Of a stretch of 64,000 nucleotides of DNA, positions 53,383-63,059 are shown piece by piece. How positions within the stretch are numbered: the stretch's first letter is position 1; every line of letters begins with the position of its first letter. A program made the translations under genes and the position numbers. This stretch comes from Bacillus bingmayongensis (GTDB taxonomy: Bacteria > Bacillota > Bacilli > Bacillales > Bacillaceae_G), in contig NZ_JH921522.1 in the NCBI RefSeq assembly GCF_000299035.1, forward strand, positions 1-64,000. The letters run 5' to 3'. The notes beneath the pieces were generated by a model. The model saw only the letters and a list, made by a program, of their open reading frames with translations. It was not told the DNA's origin and ran no database searches.

Positions 53383-53772
53383 TTACCTCATCTTCAAAAG
53401 CTGACTTCTCGCCTGCACAGGAATATTTTGATCCTCAATCTCTACTAATGATTCACCATAACGTCCTTTTGCGAAAATTTTCAATGCCTCATCTCTTTTT
53501 AACATATTTTTTACCGTTTTCTTTATAGTTTGTTCTCTTCCTTTTTCATCGTATGCAACAAATTCATATTCGTACCAATCATCGCCAACGTGCTGACCGA
53601 TACCATTTACAATCGTATAGTATTCTTTCGTTTTATAAAATGGATTATATTTATCAATTACTGGTCCAAGCTTTGTTGGTAGTAGTAGTATAGTTGCAGC
53701 TACCGTCGCAATCCCAGTAATAATTACTCGCTTTTTTACCCTTTCCCACTCCAAGATGGATTCCTCCTCCAT
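53383..53772 (-). CDS. YxeA-like (DUF1093) membrane-anchored protein
   Basis: 129 residues from the ATG at 53772; a TTG at 53754 is 8 nt after GGAGGAGG and is the likelier start (123 residues). One N-terminal helix (VIITGIATVAATILLLP) and an exported YxeA-type domain with EYEFVAYDEKGREQTIKKTV and LKIFAKGRYGESLVEIEDQNIP. B. subtilis yxeA belongs to the YxdJK antimicrobial-peptide response. Here a BceR-like promoter precedes the gene. Confidence 0.78.
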   Translation of the reverse strand: MEEESILEWERVKKRVIITGIATVAATILLLPTKLGPVIDKYNPFYKTKEYYTIVNGIGQHVGDDWYEYEFVAYDEKGREQTIKKTVKNMLKRDEALKIFAKGRYGESLVEIEDQNIPVQARSQLLKMR

Positions 53773-53799
53773 ACAATATGTGTAGTTTTCTATAAACTT

Positions 53800-53863
53800 A
53801 TTTTAAAGAGAAAGACTCAATTCCGCCATTGAATCCCATTACATTTCCCTTACATTTTTGTAA
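53800..53863 (-). promoter_or_regulatory. BceR-like operator and promoter of the YxeA-like gene
   Basis: Minus strand TTACA-N4-TGTAA (53863-53850), GTAAT, GATTC, -35 TGGCGG (53828-53823), 17 bp, -10 TAAAAT (53805-53800). Same spacing as the peptide promoters, with a degenerate -35. Confidence 0.68.
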
Positions 53864-53916
53864 GAATTCGAATGAAATTTTATAATATTTTTAACAATTT
53901 GTGAACCCTCCAAAAC

Positions 53917-53959
53917 TGTGATAAACATCACACCCTCTATTTTCCAAATATTCTATAAT
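53917..53959 (+). promoter_or_regulatory. Fnr/CRP-type site and promoter of nirB
   Basis: Perfect palindrome TGTGA-N6-TCACA (53917-53932) and TATAAT (53954-53959). With a start near 53966 the palindrome centre lies at about -41.5, the class II activator position. Confidence 0.75.
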
Positions 53960-54009
53960 ACGAGTATAAAAGTTTGTTAAACATTTCACATTTAAGAGGG
54001 GAAATGAAT

Positions 54010-56415
54010 ATGAAAAAACGTTTAGTCATGATCGGGAATGGTATGGCTGGTATACGCTGCATTGAAGAGATTTTAAAACAAGATCCGAAGCTTTATGACA
54101 TTACCATTTTTGGTGATGAACCTCACCCAAACTACAATCGTATTATGCTATCTCACGTCCTACAAAGAAAAACAAATATACAAGATATCATTATGAACGA
54201 ATACAGTTGGTACGAAGAAAATGATATTACACTGTATACAAATGAAAAAGTAATAAATATTGATCGTGAAGAACAAGTCATTGTTACAGAAAAGAACCGT
54301 ATCGTTATGTACGACAAGCTCATTGTTGCAACAGGGTCTAGTGCTTTTATCTTACCTGTTGAAGGTTCGGAGCTTCCAGGTGTAACAGGATTTCGTACAA
54401 TTGAAGATACACAATTTATGATGGATGCTGCTAAGCAATATAAAAAAGCTGTTGTAATAGGCGGTGGATTACTTGGTTTAGAAGCCGCACGAGGGCTTAT
54501 TGACCTTGGCATGGACGTACACGTTGTACATTTAATGCCTCACTTAATGGAGCAACAACTTGATGCTAAAGCTGCTTCATTACTGCGTGAAGATTTAGAA
54601 GCACAAGGTATGAAGTTTCTTATGGAAAAGAAAACAGTGAAAATTCTTGGTACTGACCATGTTGAAGGTATCCAATTTGAAGATAGCAGTGTTGTAACAT
54701 GCGATTTAATTGTAATGGCTGTGGGGATACGTCCAAATACACAGTTAGCTAAAGATGCTGGTTTACTTGTAAACCGCGGCATCGTTACGAATAACTATAT
54801 GCAAACAGATGATGAATCCATCTATGCAGTTGGTGAATGTGCCGAGCATAATGGTATTGCCTATGGTCTTGTCGCTCCTTTATACGAACAAGGTGCCATA
54901 CTGGCAAAACATATAACGAACTCACAAACAGGCGGGTATACAGGTAGTATTGTCGGTACACAGCTTAAAGTTGCAGGATGCGATTTATTCTCTGCCGGAC
55001 AAATTTATGAAGATGATAAGACAAAAGCAATCTCAATCTTTAATGATTGTACACGTTCCTATAAAAAAGTATTAATTCGCGACAACAAAGTCGTTGGTAT
55101 TGTTTTATACGGAGACACCACTGAAGGTACACGGCTCTTTAGTATGTTGAAAAAGGAAGAAGATATACAAGAATACACACCAGCTTCTCTTCTTCATAAA
55201 GCTGGTGAAGAAAGCGGACTTGACGTTGCAAGCATGAGTGCTGATGACACTGTTTGTGGGTGTAACGGTGTGACAAAAGGAACAATTGTTCATGCCATTT
55301 TAGAACAAGATTTAACAACTTTTGAAGAAGTAAAAGGATGCACAAAAGCTGCTGGATCATGTGGTAAATGTCGTCCACTTGTTGAACAAATTTTATCACA
55401 TACACTCGGGGATAGCTTCGATGCATCTGCACAATCTGTTGGTATGTGCGGATGTACAACTTTATCACGTGATGAAGTTGTCACAGCGATTCATGAAAAA
55501 GGGTTAAAATCGCCAAAAGAAGTACGAAACGTCCTTGGCTTCGCACATGAAGATGGCTGTTCAAAATGCCGTCCTGCATTAAATTACTATTTACGTATGG
55601 CACGTCCAGAAGAATATGCAGATGATAAGGCATCCCGATTCGTTAATGAAAGAATGAATGGTAATATTCAGCATGATGGCACATTTTCTGTTATTCCTCG
55701 TATGTATGGCGGTGTTACTACTGCAGATGATTTAATGAGAATTGCTGAAGTTGCGAAAAAGTATGATGTGCCGCTCGTAAAAATAACAGGCGCAAGTCGA
55801 ATCGGCTTATACGGTGTTAAAAAAGAAGATTTACCAAGAGTTTGGGCTGACCTCGATATGACTTCTGGTTATGCTTATTCGAAATCCCTTCGCAATGTAA
55901 AATCTTGCGTCGGCTCTCGCTTCTGTCGCTTTGGTACAAAAGATTCATTAGGGCTTGGTATGTTACTTGAACAATCGTTAGAAATGGTAGATACACCGCA
56001 CAAAATGAAAATGGGCGTAACGGGTTGTCCACGTAACTGTGCAGAAGCATTAACAAAAGACTTCGGCGTCGTTTGTGTTGAAAATGGATTCCAACTTTAT
56101 ATTGGCGGTAACGGTGGGACAGAAGTTCGTGAAGCTGATTTTGTAATGATTGTCCCTACAGAAGAAGATGTACTTCGCATTGCCACAGCTTATGTACAAC
56201 ATTACCGTGAAACTGGCATTTATGGCGAACGAACAGCCTATTGGGTCGAACGAATCGGCTTAGATCACATAAAAGAAATACTGCAAGATAAGCAAATGGT
56301 CGCTATGCTAAATGAACGTTTCCAAAAAGCGCGTAACACATATGAAGAAGCTTGGGGACAAGCGCTAGAAACTAAATCCTTAAAAGCCATGTATGAAGTA
56401 GAAACTGTAAAGTAA
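54010..56415 (+). CDS. nirB: Nitrite reductase (NADH) large subunit
   Basis: 801-residue cytoplasmic enzyme reducing nitrite to ammonium. Order: FAD/NADH oxidoreductase half (GNGMAGIRCIEEI; VIGGGLLGLEAARGL; about 1-400), two BFD-like [2Fe-2S] stretches (CGCNGVTKG, GSCGKCRP, MCGCTTLS, CSKCRP; about 415-540), then the sulfite/nitrite reductase half with 4Fe-4S/siroheme cysteines CVGSRFCRFG and TGCPRNC. Start MKKRLVMIGN behind GAGGGG. First gene of nirBD-siroheme operon. Confidence 0.95.
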   Translation: MKKRLVMIGNGMAGIRCIEEILKQDPKLYDITIFGDEPHPNYNRIMLSHVLQRKTNIQDIIMNEYSWYEENDITLYTNEKVINIDREEQVIVTEKNRIVMYDKLIVATGSSAFILPVEGSELPGVTGFRTIEDTQFMMDAAKQYKKAVVIGGGLLGLEAARGLIDLGMDVHVVHLMPHLMEQQLDAKAASLLREDLEAQGMKFLMEKKTVKILGTDHVEGIQFEDSSVVTCDLIVMAVGIRPNTQLAKDAGLLVNRGIVTNNYMQTDDESIYAVGECAEHNGIAYGLVAPLYEQGAILAKHITNSQTGGYTGSIVGTQLKVAGCDLFSAGQIYEDDKTKAISIFNDCTRSYKKVLIRDNKVVGIVLYGDTTEGTRLFSMLKKEEDIQEYTPASLLHKAGEESGLDVASMSADDTVCGCNGVTKGTIVHAILEQDLTTFEEVKGCTKAAGSCGKCRPLVEQILSHTLGDSFDASAQSVGMCGCTTLSRDEVVTAIHEKGLKSPKEVRNVLGFAHEDGCSKCRPALNYYLRMARPEEYADDKASRFVNERMNGNIQHDGTFSVIPRMYGGVTTADDLMRIAEVAKKYDVPLVKITGASRIGLYGVKKEDLPRVWADLDMTSGYAYSKSLRNVKSCVGSRFCRFGTKDSLGLGMLLEQSLEMVDTPHKMKMGVTGCPRNCAEALTKDFGVVCVENGFQLYIGGNGGTEVREADFVMIVPTEEDVLRIATAYVQHYRETGIYGERTAYWVERIGLDHIKEILQDKQMVAMLNERFQKARNTYEEAWGQALETKSLKAMYEVETVK

Positions 56416-56427
56416 GGAGCGATCTAC

Positions 56428-56745
56428 ATGTTACAAACAAAAGAGAAAATAAAAATAATGCGCGCCGAAGATCTTCCCATGCAAATCGGTAAGGAAGTGC
56501 GAATGAAGGACATATCCATCGCCTTGTTTCGTCTTTCAAATGGCGACATTCGCGCTGTAGAAAATCGGTGTCCTCATAAAACTGGGCCTTTAGCGGAAGG
56601 AATTGTTTCTGGAGAATTCGTCTTCTGTCCGTTGCATGATTGGAAAATTTCATTAATAACAGGTGAAGTTCAAAAACCTGATGATGGTTGTATTCAAACA
56701 TATGAAGTAGAAGTTATTGATGGGGATATTTATATATACATGTAA
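56428..56745 (+). CDS. nirD: Nitrite reductase (NADH) small subunit
   Basis: 105-residue Rieske-type protein. The 2Fe-2S ligands are visible: Cys48/His50 in NRCPHKTG and Cys67/His70 in FCPLHDW. Partner of NirB, 12 bp downstream, ribosome site AAGGAG. Confidence 0.94.
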   Translation: MLQTKEKIKIMRAEDLPMQIGKEVRMKDISIALFRLSNGDIRAVENRCPHKTGPLAEGIVSGEFVFCPLHDWKISLITGEVQKPDDGCIQTYEVEVIDGDIYIYM

Positions 56746-56804
56746 CTTGTACAAGAAATCCTTTTTGGGGTTTCCTTTCAAGTAAAAATAGATGAGGTGG
56801 AGAG

Positions 56805-58229
56805 ATGAACGGATACGTATATTTAGTTGGTGCAGGGCCTGGTGATGAAGGACTTATTACAAAAAAAGCAATAGATTGCCTAAAAAAAGCAGATGTTGTT
56901 TTATATGACCGCTTATTGAATCAAAATTTACTTCGCTATACAAAGCCAACATGCGAACTCGTTTACTGCGGGAAAATGCCAACAAATCATATTATGCGAC
57001 AAGAAATGATTAACACGCATTTAATTAAGTCTGCCAAAGAAGGTAAAATTGTCGTCCGCTTAAAAGGCGGAGATCCATCGATTTTTGGCCGCGTTGGTGA
57101 AGAAGCAGCAGCTTTAGCAGCTGAAGATATTCTATATGAAATTGTTCCAGGTATTACATCTAGTATTGCCGCTAGTGCGTATGCCGGCATCCCTCTTACC
57201 CATCGCAACTATAGTAATAGTGTCACGTTGCTAACTGGTCATACAAAGGGAGCAATTAGCGACCAAGTCAATTACAGTGCCCTCTTAAACAGCGATACAA
57301 TCGCCTTTTACATGGGTGTTAAAAACTTACCGGTAATTTGCGAAAACTTATTGCAAACAGGAAGAAAAAAGGATACACCCGTAGCAGTCATTGAATGGGG
57401 TACAACGGGAAAACAACGAGTTGTTACAGGTACATTGTCTACAATCGTTGATTCCGTAAAGAAAGAACATATTTCAAATCCTTCGATGACAATCGTTGGT
57501 GAGGTTGTATCTTTACGTAAACAAATTGCTTGGCAAGAACACAAACCACTACACGGAAAAAAAGTTTTATTTGCCTCTGCAACAAATAAAACAAGTATAC
57601 TAGCGCAAAAGTTACAAACAAATGGAGCAGAAATATATCAAATACCAACTTTCAAAAAGCGGGAATATCAGTTAACATCCGATCAACTCTGTGAAATATT
57701 TAAAGCCGAGCGCCTTGTTTTCTGTTCACCTGAGAGTGTAGCAATCTTATTACAATCATGTGAGCAGCATCAAAAAGATATTCGCTCCTTACAAGCAACA
57801 CTACAACATATGAATAGCGCTACTCAAAAAACGCTTATGCAGTATGGATTATTAAGCGAATCAGCAAGATTCTCTACCGAAACAACTATTTACTTAGGAC
57901 GAAATATTAACCGCATTGCCATCATTCAAGAAAAAATAGGTGCGGGTTCTCATATCCTAACGCATGAATATCAAATTGATTATCGTTTTGATGAAGTTCA
58001 TACATGTACACTGACTGAATTCACATGGGATAGTATTGTATTCGAAGGACGCGCTGCAATTGATACGTTTATAACAGAAGTAAAACGCCTCGGATTCATG
58101 GATATTCTTCATTTACCATTCTCATATGCCGATGAACCGACTCTGCAATATGCAAATAAAGTCGGATTCCATAATATCGATCATCAGCTGCAAGCTATCA
58201 TCGAGGAGAAAGAAGTGGTGGCAGGGTGA
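56805..58229 (+). CDS. Uroporphyrinogen-III C-methyltransferase fused to a HemD-like domain
   Basis: 474 residues. N-terminal SUMT (about 1-240): YLVGAGPGDEGLIT, VRLKGGDPSIFGRVGEE, GITSSIAASAYAGIPLTHR. It makes precorrin-2 for siroheme. The C-terminal about 225 residues resemble uroporphyrinogen-III synthase (HGKKVLFASATNKTS, LVFCSPESVAILL) and diverge strongly. Resembles B. subtilis NasF in role. Stop overlaps sirB by 4 bp (ATGA-type overlap). Confidence 0.9.
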   Translation: MNGYVYLVGAGPGDEGLITKKAIDCLKKADVVLYDRLLNQNLLRYTKPTCELVYCGKMPTNHIMRQEMINTHLIKSAKEGKIVVRLKGGDPSIFGRVGEEAAALAAEDILYEIVPGITSSIAASAYAGIPLTHRNYSNSVTLLTGHTKGAISDQVNYSALLNSDTIAFYMGVKNLPVICENLLQTGRKKDTPVAVIEWGTTGKQRVVTGTLSTIVDSVKKEHISNPSMTIVGEVVSLRKQIAWQEHKPLHGKKVLFASATNKTSILAQKLQTNGAEIYQIPTFKKREYQLTSDQLCEIFKAERLVFCSPESVAILLQSCEQHQKDIRSLQATLQHMNSATQKTLMQYGLLSESARFSTETTIYLGRNINRIAIIQEKIGAGSHILTHEYQIDYRFDEVHTCTLTEFTWDSIVFEGRAAIDTFITEVKRLGFMDILHLPFSYADEPTLQYANKVGFHNIDHQLQAIIEEKEVVAG

Positions 58230-58936
58230 AAGGTATCGTTTATATTGGACATGGTAGCCGATTACAAGAAGGCAACGAACAGTTCATTCACTTTGTTCAG
58301 TCCGTTATAAAAGAACGAAGCGAGATCATCCAAAAAATTGGATTTCTTGAACTAACCACACCGACTGTACAAGACGCAATTGCAGAAGCCATCCAAGACG
58401 GTGCGACTGAGGTTTTAATTGTCCCTGTTTTATTATTTGCAGCAGCCCATTATAAACGTGATGTCCCTTTTGAAATTGAGAAAATACAAAAACGCTATCC
58501 ACACATTACATTTTCAATTGCACCACCTTTCAGTACGCATCCGTTTATGATTGAACTTGTGATAAAACGAATACGTGAAGCTATGCCCATACAAGGTAGT
58601 GAAGTCTTACTTGTCGGCCGTGGTAGTAGTGATTCTCAGCCTATACATGAATTAAGGCAAATTGGATCAGTAGTCGAGCAAAAACTCTGCTTGTCTGTTT
58701 CCTGTTCCTTTTTAACAAAAGGAACACCTTCTTTTACTGATGAACTCAATGAAAAGGCCGCATCCGAAAAGCATGTATATGTCATGCCGTATCTTCTCTT
58801 CACCGGCTTATTACTTCAGAAAATAAATCGGCATGCCAAAAAATACGCTAACGTTACAACTTGTAACTGCCTTCAATTTGATTCCTACATGAAGTCTGCT
58901 TTATTAGAGCGAATGGAGGAACATGTACATGCATAA
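58226..58936 (+). CDS. sirB: Sirohydrochlorin ferrochelatase SirB (CbiX-like)
   Basis: 236 residues, two CbiX-like halves. Iron/tetrapyrrole-binding His9 in YIGHGSR, and AAHYKRDVPFEI. Inserts Fe2+ to finish siroheme for NirB. GTG start overlapping the methyltransferase stop. Confidence 0.9.
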   Translation: MKGIVYIGHGSRLQEGNEQFIHFVQSVIKERSEIIQKIGFLELTTPTVQDAIAEAIQDGATEVLIVPVLLFAAAHYKRDVPFEIEKIQKRYPHITFSIAPPFSTHPFMIELVIKRIREAMPIQGSEVLLVGRGSSDSQPIHELRQIGSVVEQKLCLSVSCSFLTKGTPSFTDELNEKAASEKHVYVMPYLLFTGLLLQKINRHAKKYANVTTCNCLQFDSYMKSALLERMEEHVHA

Positions 58937-59378
58937 CATCTATCCTATTATGTGTAATCTACAAGGCAAAACGGTTGTAATTATCGGTGGTGGGAAAATT
59001 GCATACCGAAAGGCAGCTGGATTAGAGAACACAGGAGCTCATGTTACTATTGTGAGCCCATATATTTGTGAAGAAATGAAGAATCTTACCTATATTACAT
59101 GGAAGAAAAAAACATTTACAGAAGAAGATATTAAAGATGCCCATCTCATTTATGCTGCAACAAATTATCATGATGTAAATATGATGGTCAAACACGCTGC
59201 TCATGATTTTCAATGGGTGAATATCGTAAGTGATGGGACAGAGTCATCCTTTCATACACCTGCAATCATTCGAAATGACGAATATGTTATAAGCATATCA
59301 ACTTCTGGTAAAAATCCATCCTTTGCAAAACGAATCAAGCAAAAACTAATGACGCTCTTTCCTCAAATTATAAAATAA
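58929..59378 (+). CDS. sirC: Precorrin-2 dehydrogenase SirC
   Basis: 149 residues, NAD-dependent oxidation of precorrin-2 to sirohydrochlorin. Rossmann loop VVIIGGGKIAYRKAAGL and the SF-H-T-P-A-I-I-R motif (SSFHTPAIIR). Short, without the ferrochelatase/methyltransferase part of CysG. ATG at 58929, 9 nt after GGAGG; overlaps sirB by 8 bp. Confidence 0.9.
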   Translation: MHNIYPIMCNLQGKTVVIIGGGKIAYRKAAGLENTGAHVTIVSPYICEEMKNLTYITWKKKTFTEEDIKDAHLIYAATNYHDVNMMVKHAAHDFQWVNIVSDGTESSFHTPAIIRNDEYVISISTSGKNPSFAKRIKQKLMTLFPQIIK

Positions 59379-59412
59379 AAAAGATGAACGAATCCCCCTC
59401 GTTCATCTTTTT
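59378..59412. terminator. Bidirectional terminator after the nir operon
   Basis: AAAAAGATGAACGA/TCGTTCATCTTTTT stem between the nir operon and the convergent YitT-type gene. Confidence 0.88.
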
Positions 59413-60247
59413 AGCTTGCTTTAAAACCACCGCCAAGTACATCTCGTACGTCATGAATAACAACAAACGCATCTTCATCCACGTTACTGATTACTTGTTT
59501 TAATTTTACAAGCTCTTGTTTATTAATTACAACATATAGTACTTCTTTATTTTTTCCAGTATAACCACCGCGTCCTTCTAAAACAGTAACACCGCGTGTC
59601 ATATGTTTTGTAATCGTTTCACGAATTAAATCGGGTTGACTCGATATAATCGTAACCGCTGTTTTCGTATTAATTCCTTCTACAATGAAGTCGATTACTT
59701 TTGCTCCGATAAATACTGCAACGAGCGTATACATTGCTTTTTCTTGCCCAATGATAAACACCGAACCGGCAATTACAACAATATCAATAATAAGAACACC
59801 TTTTCCAACGCTCCACCCTAAATATTGATTCGCTAATTGTGCTAAAATTGCAGATCCTCCAGATGTACCTCCCGCTCGGAACATACAACCTAAACCAATC
59901 CCAACAAACACTCCAGCAAACAAAGCTGCTAATAACGTATCGCTGTTTACTCTATGTCCAATGTGTTCTGTTGCATATAAAAACAAGGAAGTTTCTACAA
60001 TACCGAGGATTGTGTAAACTATCGTTTTTTTATCAAAAAATTTATAACCAATAGCTAATAAAACCGCATTCAACGCAAAGTTCACAATCCCTGGTGACCA
60101 TCCAAATAAATAATAGGTGACAACTGTTAAACCGATGATTCCACCTTCCGATAAACGGTTTGGAATTGCAAAATAGTTAATACCAATTGCAAATAATAGT
60201 GAACCAATTGTAATTAATGCAATTTCTTTCATACGTTGATTAAACAT
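59411..60247 (-). CDS. YitT family membrane protein (DUF161/DUF2179)
   Basis: 278 residues: five to six membrane helices (GSLLFAIGINYFAIPNRLSEGG, GCMFRAGGTSGGSAILAQL) and a C-terminal cytoplasmic DUF2179 domain (GVTVLEGRGGYTGKNKEVLYVV). Widely conserved in Bacillus with no settled function. Start MFNQRMKEI behind GGAGGGGGG. Confidence 0.85.
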   Translation of the reverse strand: MFNQRMKEIALITIGSLLFAIGINYFAIPNRLSEGGIIGLTVVTYYLFGWSPGIVNFALNAVLLAIGYKFFDKKTIVYTILGIVETSLFLYATEHIGHRVNSDTLLAALFAGVFVGIGLGCMFRAGGTSGGSAILAQLANQYLGWSVGKGVLIIDIVVIAGSVFIIGQEKAMYTLVAVFIGAKVIDFIVEGINTKTAVTIISSQPDLIRETITKHMTRGVTVLEGRGGYTGKNKEVLYVVINKQELVKLKQVISNVDEDAFVVIHDVRDVLGGGFKAS

Positions 60248-60366
60248 AAGTTGTAACCCCCCTCCATTTGACATTGTATCACTATCTTACAGAGGTATAG
60301 AAATAGTTTTTACCACACTCTTTTTTCTTATAACAGCTATATAATTATGTTTACATAAATGTTTGT

Positions 60367-60696
60367 TTAGTTATACAAGTTCGCCCTAACAGCATCAACA
60401 AATTTCTTCACGTTCCCCGCTTGAACATACTTAGCCACCACAACTTCACTATTATGAATAAACACTAACCGTGGAAATATTTCTATATCATCTATACAAA
60501 AATACGAGTATTCTTCAAATATTATAGGGTAATATGGAAATTCTCCATAAAAAAGAATCCGCTTATTAGTAGCAACAAATATACCTTGTTGGTATGAAAA
60601 GGAAAAGTTATCCTTCTCGAATATTCCTACCACAAAAGATAAAATTTGTTCATCAGATTCTAAATACTTTTTTACATTCAATAATAGGTCGTTCAT
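60367..60696 (-). CDS. Bacterial PH-domain protein (YokE-like)
   Basis: 109 residues. GIFVATNKRILFYGEFPY and the following strands are typical of short bacterial PH domains. No signal or membrane segment. Ribosome site GGAGG. Function unknown. Confidence 0.7.
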   Translation of the reverse strand: MNDLLLNVKKYLESDEQILSFVVGIFEKDNFSFSYQQGIFVATNKRILFYGEFPYYPIIFEEYSYFCIDDIEIFPRLVFIHNSEVVVAKYVQAGNVKKFVDAVRANLYN

Positions 60697-60814
60697 GAAT
60701 ATTCCTCCAAATTCAATTCATTGTCGTAACACTTGAAAAGAATCCATGGATTACTACATAACCGGTATAGCTTAGTTATAAAGTATGAAACGCGTTTCCA
60801 GTCAAACACATTTT

Positions 60815-60851
60815 CAAAAAAATCCGTTATGCCATTACACATAACGGATTC
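60815..60851 (-). terminator. Terminator of the LacI-type regulator gene
   Basis: AATCCGTTAT/ATAACGGATT stem with a T-run on the minus strand, overlapping the end of the gene region. Confidence 0.83.
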
Positions 60852-60854
60852 CAG

Positions 60855-61832
60855 TTAAACGGTAGAGCGTTCCACCAAATTATAAGGAATTTCTATCTTT
60901 TCTTGTTTCCAATCATCATTGCTTATTTGTTTGTAAAATAGTTCAAAAGCACTTTTACCAATCTCTTTCACATGTTGATCAATTGTTGTGATTTGTAACA
61001 CTTGGGAAATGGGTTGATTATCGAAACCAATAATCGCTAAATCCTGTGGAACATTTATGCCTAATTTTTTAGCTTCTGTCATAATTCCAATAGCAACTTC
61101 ATCCCCAGCTACTAGCAACGCCTCAGGAACATGCTCCATCTCTTTTAACTTATCTGCAACCCTCACACCATCTTCTAATGTAAAGCATTCCGTAAAAATT
61201 CGATTTTCGATAATTTCTTCATCTATCAGTTGTAAAGCTTGCTTATAAGCCTCAAATCTCTTTTTACTACTAGCTCCTCTCTGCCTCCCTGTGCAATATC
61301 CAATTTTTTTGTAGCCTTTCTTGATCAAGTAATTCATCCCTAATTGAAAAGCTCCAAAATGATTTATATATACGCTGGATATGCCCAAAACGTCGGTCTC
61401 TTCACAAGCAATAATCGCCCCATATGAAGCATAGTGCTTAATTACATCCCAATCATTCGAGCGTGAACAAATAATGATACCATCTAGTTGTTTTGTTTTT
61501 AACATATGTAAACTTTCTATTTCTTCTCGCTTATTATAATTAGTCTGACAAAGAAGGACTCGGTAATTATGAGCTAATGCACCTTCCATAATTCCTCCAA
61601 CGATTGCATCGAAATGTGGATGGTCAATATAAGGTAAAATCACACCAACAATATTTGTTTTTCCTTTTGATAAATGAACTGCCTTTGCATTTTGCGAGTA
61701 ATTCAATTTCTCAACAACCTCTAAAACCGCTTGTCGTTTTTCTTTACTTACATATGGATGGTCATTCAACACTCGTGAAACAGTTGTAACCGACACACCT
61801 GCTAGCTTTGCAATATCTCTAATATTAGCCAT
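60855..61832 (-). CDS. LacI family transcriptional regulator
   Basis: 325 residues. N-terminal LacI helix-turn-helix (NIRDIAKLAGVSVTTVSRVLN, residues 3-23) and a periplasmic-binding-like sugar domain. No sugar gene is adjacent, so the target is unknown. Start ATG 5 nt after GAGGTGA. A DegA/CcpA-like local regulator. Confidence 0.9.
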   Translation of the reverse strand: MANIRDIAKLAGVSVTTVSRVLNDHPYVSKEKRQAVLEVVEKLNYSQNAKAVHLSKGKTNIVGVILPYIDHPHFDAIVGGIMEGALAHNYRVLLCQTNYNKREEIESLHMLKTKQLDGIIICSRSNDWDVIKHYASYGAIIACEETDVLGISSVYINHFGAFQLGMNYLIKKGYKKIGYCTGRQRGASSKKRFEAYKQALQLIDEEIIENRIFTECFTLEDGVRVADKLKEMEHVPEALLVAGDEVAIGIMTEAKKLGINVPQDLAIIGFDNQPISQVLQITTIDQHVKEIGKSAFELFYKQISNDDWKQEKIEIPYNLVERSTV

Positions 61833-61858
61833 CTGCTCACCTCTTTCCCTCATCTTAT

Positions 61859-61893
61859 AAAAAAGAAGATTATCCTAAGATAATCTCCTTTTT
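61859..61893 (-). terminator. Terminator of the 62-kb lipoprotein gene
   Basis: AGATTATC-CTAA-GATAATCT stem with T-run on the minus strand. Confidence 0.82.
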
Positions 61894-62969
61894 TATAACG
61901 TATTTACATCCTTTTGGCTATCTTGCTCCTGCTTTTCAGGCTGGTAGATAAATACATGTTCCTCATATCGACCTGGTTTATCACCTACACGAGCTCCTCC
62001 AGCTATAAATTTAATCGCAAACTCTTTTGCCTCAATCATTGGAAAACTAATGATATATTCCTTCGCCTCACCATCTTGAATATCTGCAGCATCTGTTATT
62101 GGTAGCTTATCGCGATCTAATGGAGAAATTTGTTTACCATCTTGCAAAATAACTGTATTGTTTGGATACATATTCATCTTCAGCCCAGTTCGATTCTCAA
62201 CTCTGACTTTTAGCGTAATTCGATCACCAGTTAATTTTTTATAATCAAATTCGCCTTCTTTAATTTGTACAGTATACCCTTCAAAATCAATTCGATTTCC
62301 ATTTATAATTGTTCCGCCCTTAGTATCGGGTCTATCTACATATTTTGCTCTCATACTTGCACTGGACTGAGGAGGTTGATTTTGATTACCTTTCTCTTTC
62401 AAACTATCCTTTGCTTTATCTTCAGCAGCAGGGGGTTGTGAAGAACTTGCACTACCTTTATTTCCATCCGATGAAAACAATTCATTTGGAGATTTAATTT
62501 CTTTTCCATCCAATGTTTTGATCGATTTTATTGATGTACTTTTTATTCTCCATTTTTTATCTTCTTTATCAAGTGTATGCACGGCTTCCGTTACATTATC
62601 TGTATAATTCTCACTTTCCCTTTTACTCTTTGTTTCTTGTTTCACTTCTACAGTTGCATACTTATCAGAATAAGAAAGTACCTTTACCTTTTTTAAACTA
62701 GCTTTTAAATCAAGTAATTCGAACATCTGTCCTGTTGTTTTTTTTGAAATTTCATAACTATAAACCTTACTCGAAAGCGTGTCTAGATATCCGTCCAAGT
62801 CTTCTTTATTAAATGCTTCTACATTCTCTTCTAATGCTTGTTTCACTTCTTTTTCTACATTACTCTCTTTAGGCTTCGCATTACTTTTTGTTGAGCATCC
62901 CATAGTTCCAAGTAATAAGACACCAGCTAACAACGACATTCCCCATTTTATATGTACTACTTTTTTCAT
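61893..62969 (-). CDS. Lipoprotein with NTF2-like and immunoglobulin-like domains
   Basis: 358 residues. Lipobox GTMGC (Cys25). An N-terminal NTF2-like domain (about 35-165, EAFNKEDLDGYLDTLSSKVY) is followed by a Ser/Gln/Pro-rich linker and a C-terminal beta domain (about 225-345, like DUF5068/DUF4352: TLKVRVENRTGLKMNMYPN). The first domain is paralogous to the whole next gene. Function unknown. Confidence 0.75.
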   Translation of the reverse strand: MKKVVHIKWGMSLLAGVLLLGTMGCSTKSNAKPKESNVEKEVKQALEENVEAFNKEDLDGYLDTLSSKVYSYEISKKTTGQMFELLDLKASLKKVKVLSYSDKYATVEVKQETKSKRESENYTDNVTEAVHTLDKEDKKWRIKSTSIKSIKTLDGKEIKSPNELFSSDGNKGSASSSQPPAAEDKAKDSLKEKGNQNQPPQSSASMRAKYVDRPDTKGGTIINGNRIDFEGYTVQIKEGEFDYKKLTGDRITLKVRVENRTGLKMNMYPNNTVILQDGKQISPLDRDKLPITDAADIQDGEAKEYIISFPMIEAKEFAIKFIAGGARVGDKPGRYEEHVFIYQPEKQEQDSQKDVNTL

Positions 62970-63059
62970 ATTAAATCCCCTTTATTTTATAACTTTTTCT
63001 TTGATTGTTTCGTACACACTATTACTAGATTTCCTCTTTCTTTATTCTACATTTTAATA

